Source: Dipteronia dyeriana
Taxonomy: Eukaryota; Streptophyta; Magnoliopsida; Sapindales; Sapindaceae
Length of the DNA stretch: 64,000 bases
Assembly (NCBI GenBank): GCA_032871835.1
Contig: CM065299.1
Location: 5,675,001 to 5,739,000 of the forward strand
Reading direction: 5' to 3'
This document shows, in pieces, positions 42,071-54,349 of this stretch (its first letter is position 1; each line of letters begins with the position of its first letter). The position numbers and the translations under genes are program-made. A model generated the notes under the pieces. That model was given only the letters and a program-made list of their open reading frames with translations, did not search any database and was not told the DNA's origin.

Positions 42071-42772
42071 TTAACGATTTCCAGAAATAGAGCACAGACC
42101 TTTCGGGTCGTCAGAGGCATCGTGATACTCCATCTCCTCCTCCGGAACCGGATGCAGCTCCACTTCGTCTCCAACGACGTCGTCTTTACTCACCTCAGGA
42201 TCCCTGACCACCACAACAGGACAAACACAATGGTTTACGCAGTAATCACTGACACTCCCCAATCTCCCGATATTGCTCTTCCTCAGCGCTCCGCTTCCTC
42301 TGCTACCCATTATCATGGCGCTAAGTCCCAGCCTCTCCACCTCCAGACACAGCCTCTCCTTCAAGTCGTGGTCCTTCACTATGTGTATCTTGTACGGAAT
42401 CCTCGCCTCCTCCAACGGCTCGGCGATGTTCTTCGCGTTCGAATCCGTCAATTCGTTTTCGCCGGACTCTTCTTCTCGGTTGTTACCGTTACTGTTACTG
42501 CTGGTGCTGGTGAAGCTGCTTTTGTTGATGAACCCCCAGTCGGCGCCGTAGAGAATGGAGGTAGCGCGGACGTGGAGTAGTACGACGGCGTCGCCCGGAC
42601 GGAGGTAGTTACCGACGGCCCAGCGGACGGCGAAAGCGCTCTCGTCGCTGAGATCGACGGCGATAGCGATCTTGCGCTGGGCACCGGTTGTAGGGGTTAA
42701 AATGGAAGGGATTGTCGGTAGAACCGGAAGGGCCGGTGCCGGCTGTTGATTTTGTTGGTCTTTTGGGTTCAT
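42071..42772 (-). CDS. Universal stress protein, PHOS32/PHOS34-like
   Basis: The frame from ATG 42772 encodes a proline-rich start (MNPKDQQNQQPAPALPVLPT), then a USP domain: RKIAIAVDLSDESAFAVRWAV, DAVVLLHVRATS, YGADWG, DHDLKERLCLEVERL, and the nucleotide-binding loop IMGSRGSGALRKSNIGRLGSVS, which fits the GX2GX9GS/T pattern of ATP-binding USPs. It ends in VVVVRDP and an acidic tail EEEMEYHDASDDPK. Read without splicing it stops at 42071 (233 residues). The AAAG|GTCTGT at 42100 may instead be a donor to a tiny last exon, as the family tail often ends near HDASDxxK. A linker rich in Ser/Asn/Glu interrupts the USP fold after the ADWG motif. PHOS proteins are phosphorylated during defence and stress signalling. 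In Arabidopsis PHOS34 lies beside BBX28. Confidence 0.9.
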   Translation of the reverse strand: MNPKDQQNQQPAPALPVLPTIPSILTPTTGAQRKIAIAVDLSDESAFAVRWAVGNYLRPGDAVVLLHVRATSILYGADWGFINKSSFTSTSSNSNGNNREEESGENELTDSNAKNIAEPLEEARIPYKIHIVKDHDLKERLCLEVERLGLSAMIMGSRGSGALRKSNIGRLGSVSDYCVNHCVCPVVVVRDPEVSKDDVVGDEVELHPVPEEEMEYHDASDDPKGLCSISGNR

Positions 42773-43059
42773 AGCTGTGGGTGACTTTTTGGAGGGAATA
42801 GAAAGAAACAAAAAAATGTGAAGATGGAAAGTTTTTTTTTTTTTTGGCTTTTTTGAACCGTCGAATAGAATTTGTTTTGTTTTAATTTTTAATACTATTT
42901 TTTATGGGCCAAATAGCACAGCCCCATACTCTATTATATATACCATGGGCTTGTTGGCACTATTCACGTGATTAGGTGCCGTACAGTCATTTTCATCTTT
43001 TCAATTATAACAATTATAACAGAAATAATCACTTCTGTTTTTTTTTGTTATTAAATTGC

Positions 43060-43860
43060 ACAACATTATTGTGCAATTAATTTCTTAAAAAAAAATTTGG
43101 AAATTCCAGCACCATAAAGTGACTCGTATTTCTAACTCTGCATTTATACACTTGACAATTACACCATCATAATATTTTGTCCACTTTGAATTATAGACCA
43201 AAACAGATTGGCCCATGTCCTAAACAAATAATACGTTTACCTGATTTTTTTTTTTTTTTTTTTTTTTTTATATGATCACTTGTGTAGGATTATTTTGAAT
43301 TATTAATTATCTTTTAGTAAAAAAACGACCACTGTAAATATATGGTTTATTTTAATTAAATACGATTAGAAGTTTGATATCAAAATCTTTATTCACTCAT
43401 TTTGTATCAATCTCTTGAGTTTCTTATCCTAATAAATATCAATCTCATTTAATCCTATTCATTTATCCAAACCTAAACTCGTCCATCTAATATTAGAGGT
43501 TATTTTTCAATATTCTATTCACGTATAATCATTACAATATTGATTATTTTGTTTCTCTATCGTATTATGATAATCTATGATTGTTGACGGTGTTTGAGCG
43601 TCACTTCAATTTTATGTATATTACAAATGAAAATTCACTTTCAACCATTAAAAAAATATTATTTATTTCTAATAAAAATTATTGAGAATTCGGTACTCTT
43701 TTTTCCGTGTGAGATTCAATTGCACAACGTTATGTAATTAATCCCGTACCAAAAAAATATGGAAATTCCCGCATCAAATAAAGACTCGTATTTCTAATTA
43801 TGTGTTTTATAAACTTGACAATTACACCATGATATTTTCTCCACTTTGAAATAAATATGA
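43060..43860. repeat. Pair of dispersed direct repeats (about 150 bp each)
   Basis: Segments 43060-43200 and 43715-43860 share, in order, TTGCACAACRTTAT, AATTAAT, ATGGAAATTCC or TTGGAAATTCC, GACTCGTATTTCTAA, ACTTGACAATTACACCAT and CCACTTTGAA. They are about 655 bp apart on the same strand. Origin unknown. Confidence 0.7.
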
Positions 43861-45295
43861 ACCTACCATATTGACCAAAACAAATAATCTATCACTCATG
43901 TGACACTTTTTATATGATCAGAGCCCCACAATTGATATGGATGAATTTGGATTCTCTCATGACCCTCTTCCTTACCTTTAAATGATTCATAAACTTTACA
44001 CAATTGATAAATCGGATTACGAGTGTCTCTTCAATTCTATGTATATTTCAAAAGTAAATTCACTATCAACATTTTCTACGGCCATAAAAAGTCTCCACGG
44101 TCTTTAATTAACTAAGAGATAAGATGTTTACTTAAGATATTGATTTGTGATATAGATTACAATATGGTGGTATACTTGATAAATACCTTTAAATTTGTAA
44201 TCTACCCAAATCAATGTCCAATGCTGGACACGTTACCATAAAAACATTAATTCACTGTACTGATGACTGATGACTGATTAGAACTTAACAAGTCTCTTTT
44301 TTGGCTTTTGTCTTCGTGAAATTGCCAACTAGCTTTGATCGCAAACCCACCTGTTGTTTGAGAAAATGACCAAAGGCAAGAGAGGAAGAGAAGAGAAGCC
44401 AAAAAATATAAAGCTAATCATTAACTCTAAAAGGCCAAAACGGTTGGGTGACGACTTGGGTCTTTCACTCTTTTATGTCTGTGACTCACACATATGAGGA
44501 GTTAGAGTGTAGCTTTCAGCCTTTCAGTGTATGTATAATTTATCTATAGAGCTGGAAATATCTGTAAACTGTGGTTTTATGTGATCCGGATTGGACTCGA
44601 ATATGAGACATTGTCTGTGAATGAATTCTCCTTACCTCCAAAAGATGGTTATTTGTTTTTATTTGATATTTGGGTCTATTCAGTACGTGGATCATTATTG
44701 TTATCTCAAAAACATTTGCTGTGAGATTTAAGCCACCAAAAGGAGCCCAGAAATTTGGGGACATGTCAATTGTGTCATTTTAAGCTTGGAAGTCATTTGT
44801 CTTCAATAAGTTGTTTGCATGCTAACTTAAATTCGTGAAGAAATATGCGAATTCATTAGTCTACCAACATCTCTATCTCAGGGAAGTGATCACTCGCTAC
44901 TGTAGATTAATTAACTTCTAATTATTTTATTAGAAATATAAATTTAGAAAATACTTACTTTTTTAAAAAAAATTATGACAATAAATTTAGAATTTAAAGG
45001 AGGTAGAAGACTCTATGGTCCCGTCACTCCCGTGTGAGAGATATACTATTGCCTTAATCTCTCATAGTCTATATAAAACACTTAATTTGAATTGATAAAT
45101 TTGTTTGGTATAACATTACATAATCCAAATTATTATAAAATGATATAATAAGTAATTTGTAAATGTCAATTAGATATTGGGTGGGATGATGTTCAAAAAA
45201 ACTTAAAACTAAAAATAGGGAATGAATTTTTTTTATATGTACTATGTTTGGAGACACATGTCCTAATATACGTTTGTCAAATTGAGTTTTGTATG

Positions 45296-45300
<5 letters not shown>

Positions 45301-45354
<54 letters not shown>
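45301..45354. repeat. (TA)n-(TG)n compound microsatellite
   Basis: About 22 TA units are followed directly by five TG units. A run of this kind is likely length-variable between individuals. Confidence 0.95.
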
Positions 45355-45355
<1 letters not shown>

Positions 45356-46852
45356 TAATATCAGTTATAGTAGAAGATAAGCTATTAATATTTGAAGATA
45401 AAAATTATATCAATCCTGATAATAAATTTTATACCTTGCTCATAAATATGTTTTCAAGAATCCGAAGACGTTTTATCTCTTTATATCAATTATGCTTCTT
45501 CATTTTTCTACACATAAAATATCTCTCTAATGTTAAATAATGTCATTATTTTTAATTCCTATAATCATTCATAATGTACCTCTTTGGTGCTCTTTATCGA
45601 CAATTTGTCTTTTAATACTTTTTTTTTAATATATGCATCTCTTCTCCTTTTATGTATAACTTCTTTTTTCTCTTCAGGTAAAAGAGAATGCCGATTTTTT
45701 TTTTACTCTTGTATTCTAAAATTTTATCTACATAGTTAATTGATACACAAATCAGTATGGTGAACTTTGTTAGTGCAACTAATCTACTAAATTTATGTAA
45801 TTATCAACCGTAAAAGAAGAGAAAACTAACCCTTGTATTTCATAGATAACAATGTAAGGTAAACTAAAAACTAATGATATGACTTAAATAAACATATTAT
45901 CAAAACATAATTAATAAAAAAAAAACTATAACATTTGCCTTTTCTAAAGGTGTGAATCCCAACAAAAAAACTTTCTAAATAGTTTAAATTCTGTTAAATA
46001 TGACAAATCTAAATTAATTTAGAATAAATATCTATATGTGATAAAAAAAAATCAAACATTCATATTAATATGATGAAATACTACTATAGCAAATAACAAT
46101 GAATATATAAAAGCTTTATTTTTCAATAAATAACAATTTGACCTTCAATAAAAAGAAACAGTTAATACAATCATTACTAAATTAAGGTAAAGTATAGTAA
46201 ATAATGTTAAATACGGTAGAAAATAATATGATATAATATTTCAGAAAAAGGAAAAGGGGTAAAATATGTAAAAATAAATAAATAAAAGGATAAAAATGAA
46301 AAATTATATATATAAACTAAATTTAAAGTAGATGATTGGGTTAGTCCATCTTACAAATATATTGGCCAAGCAACAAGCCCAAACTAATAACAACAAAGTC
46401 CCAGTCAAACCTTCAAATATGCTTCAGCTGCGAACCAAATGAGAACAATTGGAAACTTATGCAAAACACTGCGTATAAAGCATCAGAAGAAATTAGATTT
46501 CTATGGTGGCCATGTGATGAAATCCAATGTAGCAAGAGTTCATTGACCGGTCCAGATTACATCCATGACTCAATAGATAAGCAAATAAAAGCAAGCATGA
46601 GAGAGAAAGCAGATTAGATTTTGCTTTTGGTTGAAATTAGGTTTTCTTTCATTCGTTTTCTCTCGAAGTTCTCTATAGAGTTCTTTGTATTTTATTGATG
46701 AAACTAAGTTGTTCTCTCTTTAAATTTTGAGTGATTATTGTGTTTTGAGAGTGATTAGAGTGTTTGTATATGCTGTATGAAGAGAGTTGAGAGTTTAGGG
46801 CTTGTATATTTACAGATCCTAGTGAGGTTTTGGGTCTGGTATTTGTTATGTA

Positions 46853-49800
46853 TTTTTTTTTTGAAGAAAAAGAAAAGTTTCATAAAAACAAAAGACAGGT
46901 TACAAATACCCTGGATGATCTTTCAGAAGGTACCCTCTAACACATGACGGGTAGTCCTCCGTCCATAAGCAATCCTCAGATAAGCAAAAAACCATATTGG
47001 CTAGATGGTGAGCAACATAATTTGCCTTTCTTGGCACAAAACCAATTGAACAAAAATTAAAATTATACATCAGAGACCGAATGTCAGCTAGAATAAGACC
47101 AACATCAGAATTTTTGAGATCTCCATCAACCACCCATTTAACTACTGTAGCAGCATCAAACTCAGCTTCCACACTAAACACCCCAATGTCTGTAGCCAGA
47201 AGGAGCCCCCGATACATTGCAATGGCCTCAGCCACATGGGGAGGATAAGTTGCCTCAATTCGTTGGGAGCTTGTCGCAATTACCATCCATACCGAATCAC
47301 GGATAACAGCACCAAACCCCATAATTTTCCCATCATAATCAATAGCTGCATCTGTATTTAATTTATATCTGCCTATGCACGGTGGCTGCCACACCACATT
47401 CTTTGGTATTTGAGACCCCGATTGCCTAGCCACTTCATTAGCCTTCTTATAATCTGTCACAAAAGCTTCAGACCAAAGCACCACATCACACATATCTATG
47501 TCTGGCATCCCATGAACAATTCAATTACGACAAAACCAGTTACGCCACATTACCACGAGAAGAACAACCATATCTTCCATGCTCAGAGCTTCAAAACAGA
47601 CCTATATAAATCAATAAGCTGCAAATTCTTACCACTGCCAATCTGTTGTGCCACCAACATTGATTCTCTAACTGGTTTGAGTTTCTTGCAACCCCACAAG
47701 GCATGCCATGTAGTTTCACGCCCATAAACACATACAGGGCACCTAGGGGACACTCTCGAACCATGCATCTCCAAATTTACCATGGTTGGGATCCAGTTGT
47801 TGCAAGCTCTCCAGACAAACAACTTCACTTTTAATGGAATGTCGAGCTTCCACAGGAATTTCCACCATGAAACCGTACCATTCAAACCGGATGTTGTAGG
47901 AGAATCTAGCACATCACAACCCACTCTATACCCACTACGAACTGTATACACACCAGTGTTGTCAAAATGCCAAACCATTGAGTCTGGTGCCGATGTCGCA
48001 GCAAGAGGAAGACTTAAAATCGCATCCGCCTCTTCCTTTACAAAACTAGCTCTAATAAGCTCTGAATTCCAGCTGACAGTTGGACTAATCATGCTACGAA
48101 CTGTCGAATTCTCTCCTAACATTGACGGTGGTTTAAATGTAGTAAGCCGAGGAATCCATCGATCCTTATAAATTGAAATAGAAGCACCAGTCCCTACCCT
48201 CAAATGCATACCCTTCTCTATCAATTCTCTATCCCAAATTAGACTCTTTCAAAGGAAGGAATTCGAGTTTCGAACACCTACCTGCAGAAAATTATTTCTT
48301 GAATAGTAATTCCATTTCAATACTCTTACTGCAAGCGAATTCGGGTTTCTAAGAATCCGCCAGCATTGTTTAGCAAGCATTGCTTTATTAAAAATTGGTA
48401 AATCCTTGAATCCTAGCCCTTCAATCTCTTCGGTTTACACAGATGACTCCAACTACTCCAATGAATTTTCCTGGACTCTTGGCTACTCCCCCACCAGAAC
48501 CTGGCACACAACCTCTCGACTTCCTTAATTATACCCTGCGGTAACCTAAATAAATTCATTGCATAAGTTGGAACCGACTGGATCACTGCCTTTACTAGAA
48601 TTTCTTTCCCGCCAGCAGACAACAACTTCCCCTTCCAACCCTTAATTCTCTCCCAAATTTTATTCACAATATCATAAAATAACCTTCTTTTATTTCTACC
48701 AATGAAACATGGCAACCCAAGATACCTGTCATGGCAATCTACCACCTGAATACCCAATATTGCTGAAAGCCTCGTAGTTTTTACATTATCCATGGAGGAA
48801 CTAACACACAATGCTGATTTTCTAAAATTCACGCTTTGCCCTGACGCTTTCCCATACCTATCAAGCACATCTCGGATAGCCACATAATTAGTAGTATTAA
48901 CTTTAGAGAACAACATGCTGTCATCCGTGAAGAATAAATGTGTGACAGTTGGACCCAACCTACCAATTTTAAAACCAGTAATAACATTCGCTACGTGGGC
49001 ACTCGAGATAAGGGAGGAAAAACCCTCTACACAGATTAGGAACAAGTAGGGAGACAAGGGATCCCCCTACCTAAATCCCCTCGTCGACCTTGAAAATCCA
49101 CAAATCTCCCCGTTAATAACAAACGAATAAGAGACCGAGTTAACACACCTCATAACCCGATCCACCTAACATATAGAAAAACCTAGCTTTCTCATCATCC
49201 GATCCACGAAACCTCATTCCACCCGATCATACGCCTTTGACATGTCTAGCTTAATTGCCATCGACCTTCCTTTCTTTTTTTCCTCGTTTAAACATGTATA
49301 CATTCAATGCCGACAATGGTGTTGTCAACAATTTGGCACCTAGGAATAAATGCATATTGAGACTCAGAAATCACTTCCTCAAGTGCCTTACGAAACCTAT
49401 TTGCTATAGCTTTTGCAATGATTTTGTAAATCACATTGCAAAGACTAATCGACCTAAAGTCTTGCATACGCACCGCTTTCGAAACTTTTGGAATTAAAGT
49501 GATCAGGGTACTGCTCATGGTATCCAACGGTAAACCCTTGTTCAAGCAGCGTAAACACACATTTAGCACATATTCCCCAACCGTGGGCCAAAACCTCTGA
49601 TAGAACAACATAGGAAGACCATCCATACCTGACGATTTCAGAGGCCCCATATCATAAACTGCTTGTCGAATCTCATCTGGTGTAAAGGGTTTGTCCATAT
49701 TATCTTTTGTCTGAGACAATAATTTTGGTTGGACACACCTTAAAACCTCATCCATATCCTCCCGCACTGGACCAAAATCTTAAATTTTTTAGAGAAATAA

Positions 49801-50330
49801 TCTATGACCACATTCGCCATATCCCCTGTTTTTCTTTCCAGATTTCATTCTCATCAAACAAGTCCATAATCCGATTGCGAGCTCTCCTTGTTGTGGCTTT
49901 TAGATGGAAGAAACAAGTATTTTTATCACCTCTTTTAACAATTCAACTTTAGCTTGTTGTTTCCAATACCGCTCTTCGGTGCACAGTAGATCATCCAGTT
50001 GCTTTTCCACATCTCGAATTCTCTTCCAAGAACCCGGACCAACACAAGAAGAGACATCAGTTAGTTCCATACGCTTAGCCACAATATCTTCCCTCCATCT
50101 CCACTTGGCTTTTTTATTCCAAAATTCAAGCCTTTTAGCTCATGCATTGATCGAATCCAATAAAAATGATAACTCATTGTTATTCTCAATCCGACCCCAC
50201 ACCTCCTGGATCACATCTTGACACTTACGTTCCTCAACCCAGCATTCTTCAAAATGAAACATCTTCATGTATCTATCACCTCCACTATGACACCTACTAT
50301 TACCCTTTGTTAGGTTCAAAGTTCCTCTTG
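46853..50330 (-). mobile_element. 5'-truncated LINE (L1-type non-LTR retrotransposon)
   Basis: Minus-strand frames give, in order, part of the region before the reverse transcriptase (WKRIRDVEKQLDDLL), the reverse transcriptase (KSSGMDGLPMLFYQ, FRSISLCNVIYKIIAKAIANR, AFIPRCQIVDN, and FTDD at 48931-48920 as the YXDD-type active site), a zinc-binding RVT region (WWKFLWKLDIPLKVKLFVWRA), and a C-terminal RNase H-like domain (KLNTDAAIDYDG). The 3' end is an A-tract (46853-46862 as T on plus). The 5' endonuclease part is missing, so the copy is truncated near 50330. Frameshifts and stops interrupt it, especially at 49060-49290. No target duplication was found. It is immobile. Confidence 0.88.
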
Positions 50331-50563
50331 TTTATTTCTGTGAAATAATTTGCCCCCATAATTTTTTTCCTTCTTGTTTGTTGCTGTCTGTGTGGTGTGT
50401 TTTAGCAAAGTGAGGTGGAGTGATTGGTGTGTTGTATTGTGCGGTGATTCTAAGATTCAAATTCTGGACTCTATGTTTCTAGATCTTATTTTGCTTCCTT
50501 GTCACTTGTCGTTTTCTCTTATAAAAATCATTTTTTTTAAATTATATCTATATTTTAACAAAA

Positions 50564-52267
50564 GAGTAAATAGTATTTTAGTCCATTTAGTTTGCCTTAA
50601 TCTGCGTTTAGTCTACGGTTTTTTAGAATTGTAATTTTTAATCCATCCTTTCTCCGACAATACGTAGTTTAGTCCCTACCGTCCAATTCTGTTAGGGTTC
50701 CGTCAAGTCAACGAAGGTCAACGAGGGTGAAAAAGTAAAATAACATCATATGTTCTAGAATTTTATATAACCAAAAGGTATAATAGTAATTTACAATCTT
50801 TTTTAATAAACATTATTAAATTAAAAAATAAATTTAAAAATTTTAAAAATATAATCTCTCTCTTCTCACCACTGATCTCCCTCTTTCTCTCTTAGAAAAT
50901 TTAAAACAATATGGGAAATCAATCTCTCTCACTATCCATCGATCTCTCCCTCTCTATTTTTTTCTTTGATTTCTTCAATCATCTTCCCCATCATCATCTC
51001 CACCCATTCAATCATCTTCCAGTTTGATGATTTTTAACCCATACCCAAATACCCAATCTCAATCACCCAAATACCCAATGACCCAATACCCATCGCCTAA
51101 TGCCTACCCATACCATACATACCCATTACCCAATCCCAATCCAGATCCCAAATCAGAAATCACCATTCACCAAAGACCAGACTTCATCTTCATCGTTTCA
51201 TCTTCTCTTCATCAGACTTCATCGTTTTATCACTCTCTTTCTTTCTCGGTGGTGTTGCTAACACAGTGGCTGGGGCGGTGAGCTATGGTAGGTATTGGAT
51301 GGGTTTTTATTGATTTTAGATGTTGAGGAGTTTGATTTGAATGGGGATTTTGGTGATGTGGATTTCGATTTCTGTTAGGTTTAGGGTTCTTGGTTTTTTT
51401 TTTTTAGATTTGTTGTTGCTCTTTACAGAACATAACATGCAATTTGGCAGAAAAAAATGGTGATGATAACGAATCTGTTGTGTTCTTTGGGTGATGTGGA
51501 TTTCAATTTCTGTTAGGTTTAGGGTTCTTGGCTTTTTTTTTTTGATTTGTTGTTGATCTTTACAGAACATAACATGCAATTTGGCAGAAAAAAATGGCGA
51601 TGATGACAAATCTGTTGTGTTCTTTGTATTCATGCTTGTAAGAGGATAACGAGATCTGAATTTTTTTTTTTAGATGTAATAATAACGGTGATGATGACCA
51701 TATTAATTGATAAATGATGGTAATTAATCAGATTTTTATTTTTAGAAGAAAAAAATTGATCTTGTGAAAAGATGAGAAAAAAACTAGAGATAAAGATATT
51801 AGTTTCATATGGATCTTGGTTAGAGATGAGAGAAAAAAATACTGATAAAGATATTCAACTTCAAATTGATTAGAATATTGATGTGAGAAGAATAAGGTGA
51901 TTGGGTGGTGGAGATCGGGGATGAGATTTAGGAGATAAAGTTTTTTAAGTGATAATATTTTTTTATTTTTTATTTTTTAATATTCTTTTTTATTTATTTA
52001 TTTTTTAGTTTTGTAAATTGATTTTGTATATTTGATTAATTCTTTTAAAATTATTTTAATTTCGTTTTTTTAAGGTTTAGGGGTATTTTAGTCTTTTTAG
52101 AGGGAGCATCATTCATCAGGGGCAATAGAGTCATTTTACACGTCTGACATGTCAAAATAGTTCTTTTAACGGATTCCGTCACAAAATGACTAAAAATTAC
52201 AATTCAAAAAAATCGTTGACTAAACGCAGATCAAGACAAACTATAGGGACTAAAATATGATTTACCC
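50564..52267. mobile_element. Non-autonomous MULE, copy 1, with 9-bp target duplication TTAACAAAA
   Basis: TTAACAAAA flanks the element at 50555-50563 and 52268-52276. The ends are inverted: GAGTAAATAGTATTTTAGTCC on the left and GGGTAAATCATATTTTAGTCC on the right (reverse complement). The similarity continues inward for some 150 bp through AGTTTG, CTGCGTTTAGTC, AATTGTAATTTTTA and the ...CCGTYAA region. A 9-bp duplication with long TIRs is the Mutator signature. The interior has no transposase and resembles a gene leader (CT-rich tracts at 50860-51010). A 138-bp tandem duplication lies inside. The same family occurs at 61440-63258. Confidence 0.88.
51352..51627. repeat. 138-bp tandem duplication inside MULE copy 1
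   Basis: The unit from GGTGATGTGGATTTCGATTT to CTGTTGTGTTCTTT occurs twice in a row (starting at 51352 and 51490) with only a few differences. This suggests a recent duplication within the element. Confidence 0.93.
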
Positions 52268-52285
52268 TTAACAAAATAATACACC

Positions 52286-53103
52286 TAGGGGTGAGCGTTT
52301 TCGGGTTGGGTTTGGGTTGGGTTGAAAATTTGTCAACCCAATCCAACCCAATGTAAATTTTAACTAAACCCGACCCAACATAATATTTGTCAGGTTGGGT
52401 TGGGTTGGGTTGGGTTGGGTTGATCGGATTGGGCTTTTTAAGTCCAATAGAAAAAATATATTTAAATTTAAATTTTGTTATATCAAAATTCAAATTTAAA
52501 ATAATTTGTCACCATAATATCATATCATGTTGAGTTTAGATTACTTAAAAGCATCAAAATCAAATCATAACATATAATATAAATTGTTTAAATTATAATC
52601 ACTTCGTCAAATATCACGTGGTTGGATAATCTATTATTTATTTTAACCAACATAATAGTTTGAGTTTATATACAATTATTAGACATTTTCTACTAAATTC
52701 TTAATCAAATCCTAAGGAAAAAATAACATTTTAAAGTATAATTAAGGATGTGTCATTTAATACAAAAGATGAAGATAATATATTAATATAATCGTATATT
52801 TTTAATAAATGTATTATATATTACGGTATACAATATTTAAAATTATGTATTTATATTTGTCATTTAAAATATTATAAATGGTGCATGAGTAAACTTTTTA
52901 ATTATTAAAAAAAAGATTTCATAATAAATCTAATAGTAAATAAAATTATTTAATTTATTTTTTATTATTTATGTCGGGTTGTCTGGTTGGGTTGAGTTAT
53001 ATTTTATTATCCCAACCCAATCTTAAAAGTAACCCAACCCAACCCAATCTAGTCGGGTTGGTCGGGTTGGGTTGGGTTGGGTTGGCAGGTTGGTCCACCC
53101 CTA
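52286..53103. mobile_element. hAT-like non-autonomous element with TTGGG-rich ends
   Basis: TAGGGGTGAGCG on the left and the inverted right end (reverse complement TAGGGGTGGACC) bound an 818-bp element. It is flanked by ATAATACACC (52276-52285) and ATTATACACC (53104-53113), nine of ten matching. The flanking copy is close to the 8-bp duplication of hAT elements but slightly longer, so the class is provisional. Both subterminal regions carry runs of GGGTTGGGTTGGG in opposite orientation. The interior is AT-rich and non-coding. It lies 10 bp from the MULE copy 1 duplication. Confidence 0.68.
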
Positions 53104-53113
53104 ATTATACACC

Positions 53114-54050
53114 ATTAGAAAACAAGTTACCTTGATTTGAAGCACATATTGTAAAAACTAAGTATTTCTCCTTTTTTCTTTCCTTCTTTCAACCACTCTA
53201 ATACTTTTTTCTATCGCTTCTTCTTTCAATTAATCTAATACTTATTTGTATACTTTTTTTTTATTATCAGCATCCTTTTCAGGTCATCAATGCACCTAAA
53301 CTTAGTCTATAGGTAGACTATGCATGTAGCGATAGAGTGCAAGCTGGAAAAAGATAAGAACGTTTGATTGCCACCACCGACAGCTCCAAAGTTGTTGTCA
53401 TGTGTTAATTTTTTATGAATTTTGTATAGTAATATGGATCCCACATAAAATTTGTTATTGATCCTTCAAATAATTACATGAAAATATATTTTAATTTTGA
53501 AAACAACCTCAGTTGTAAACAGAAAATGTCAATGACATTGTTATCCTCTTTAATTATTTATTATGTATAAGTTTCATATAATTTTTTATCATGCGAAGGA
53601 GTTTGTTGTCTTTTATTGTTATAAAAATTACTTCTTCACCCTATTACCAAATAAGCTATTTATAATTAATTTGAAAATACTGACAAGACTAAGGGTTTAT
53701 AAGTCTTTTTACTATTTTAAAAAAGTTTAAAATATGGCTCAGCTCACTCTTTTTATATAGAATGTATAGATATATATATATATACCAAATGGGATGGTAA
53801 CAACTTGAATTTGGACAATTATCAAGTGGGATAATGGTTTTTATCCCCCAAAATATAACCATATCGGATGGTGACAGGGAATGAAACATTATTGAACTTC
53901 TTATTACTATTTATTATAACTTCCCCTTGATTAACAAAAATGTGCATTACAATAAGTATTTTTCACATGAAATCTAATAAAACAAATATTATCTCTACAT
54001 GGATTCAAAGCGACTATTAAAAAATGATGACCTAATTGGATTTAAAAATT
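53114..54050. other. Intergenic, no gene seen
   Basis: AT-rich with a short TA run near 53770. No supported coding sequence. Confidence 0.55.
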
Positions 54051-54349
54051 AAATGACACTTTTTTGAGGTAATATTCCAACACTATCACTGGCTCACTGC
54101 TGTAATAACTTATGTTTAAAAGACACCTATTATGGTGAACAGATAAAAATACCTCAAATAGTTGTTCCACATCAGATTTCTTTCATTTAGTTTACAGTGA
54201 CAGAGTTGTAAAATAAAGAGAGAAAGTCTCGTTAAAACCCATGCAATCACTTAAACGGCTACAGAGTTGTGCTATTCAGACGCATTCCTGAGTCGAGCTC
54301 GCGGGAGGGTGGGGGCAGGGGGCAGCACTCTCAGAGATTTTTTTTCGAC

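Larger units (their letters stand above)
42773..46850. other. Intergenic, AT-rich
   Basis: No gene is supported over 4 kb. The first few hundred bases are the promoter side of the stress-protein gene. It also holds a dispersed direct repeat and a TA microsatellite, listed separately. Confidence 0.55.

Noticed and set aside
46600..46850. CT-rich stretch before the LINE as an LTR end
   Set aside because: No partner repeat, primer-binding site or polypurine tract was found in the window.
52298..53090. GGGTTGGGTTGGG runs as interstitial telomere repeats
   Set aside because: Plant telomeres are TTTAGGG. These runs are TTGGG and lie at both inverted ends of a transposon.
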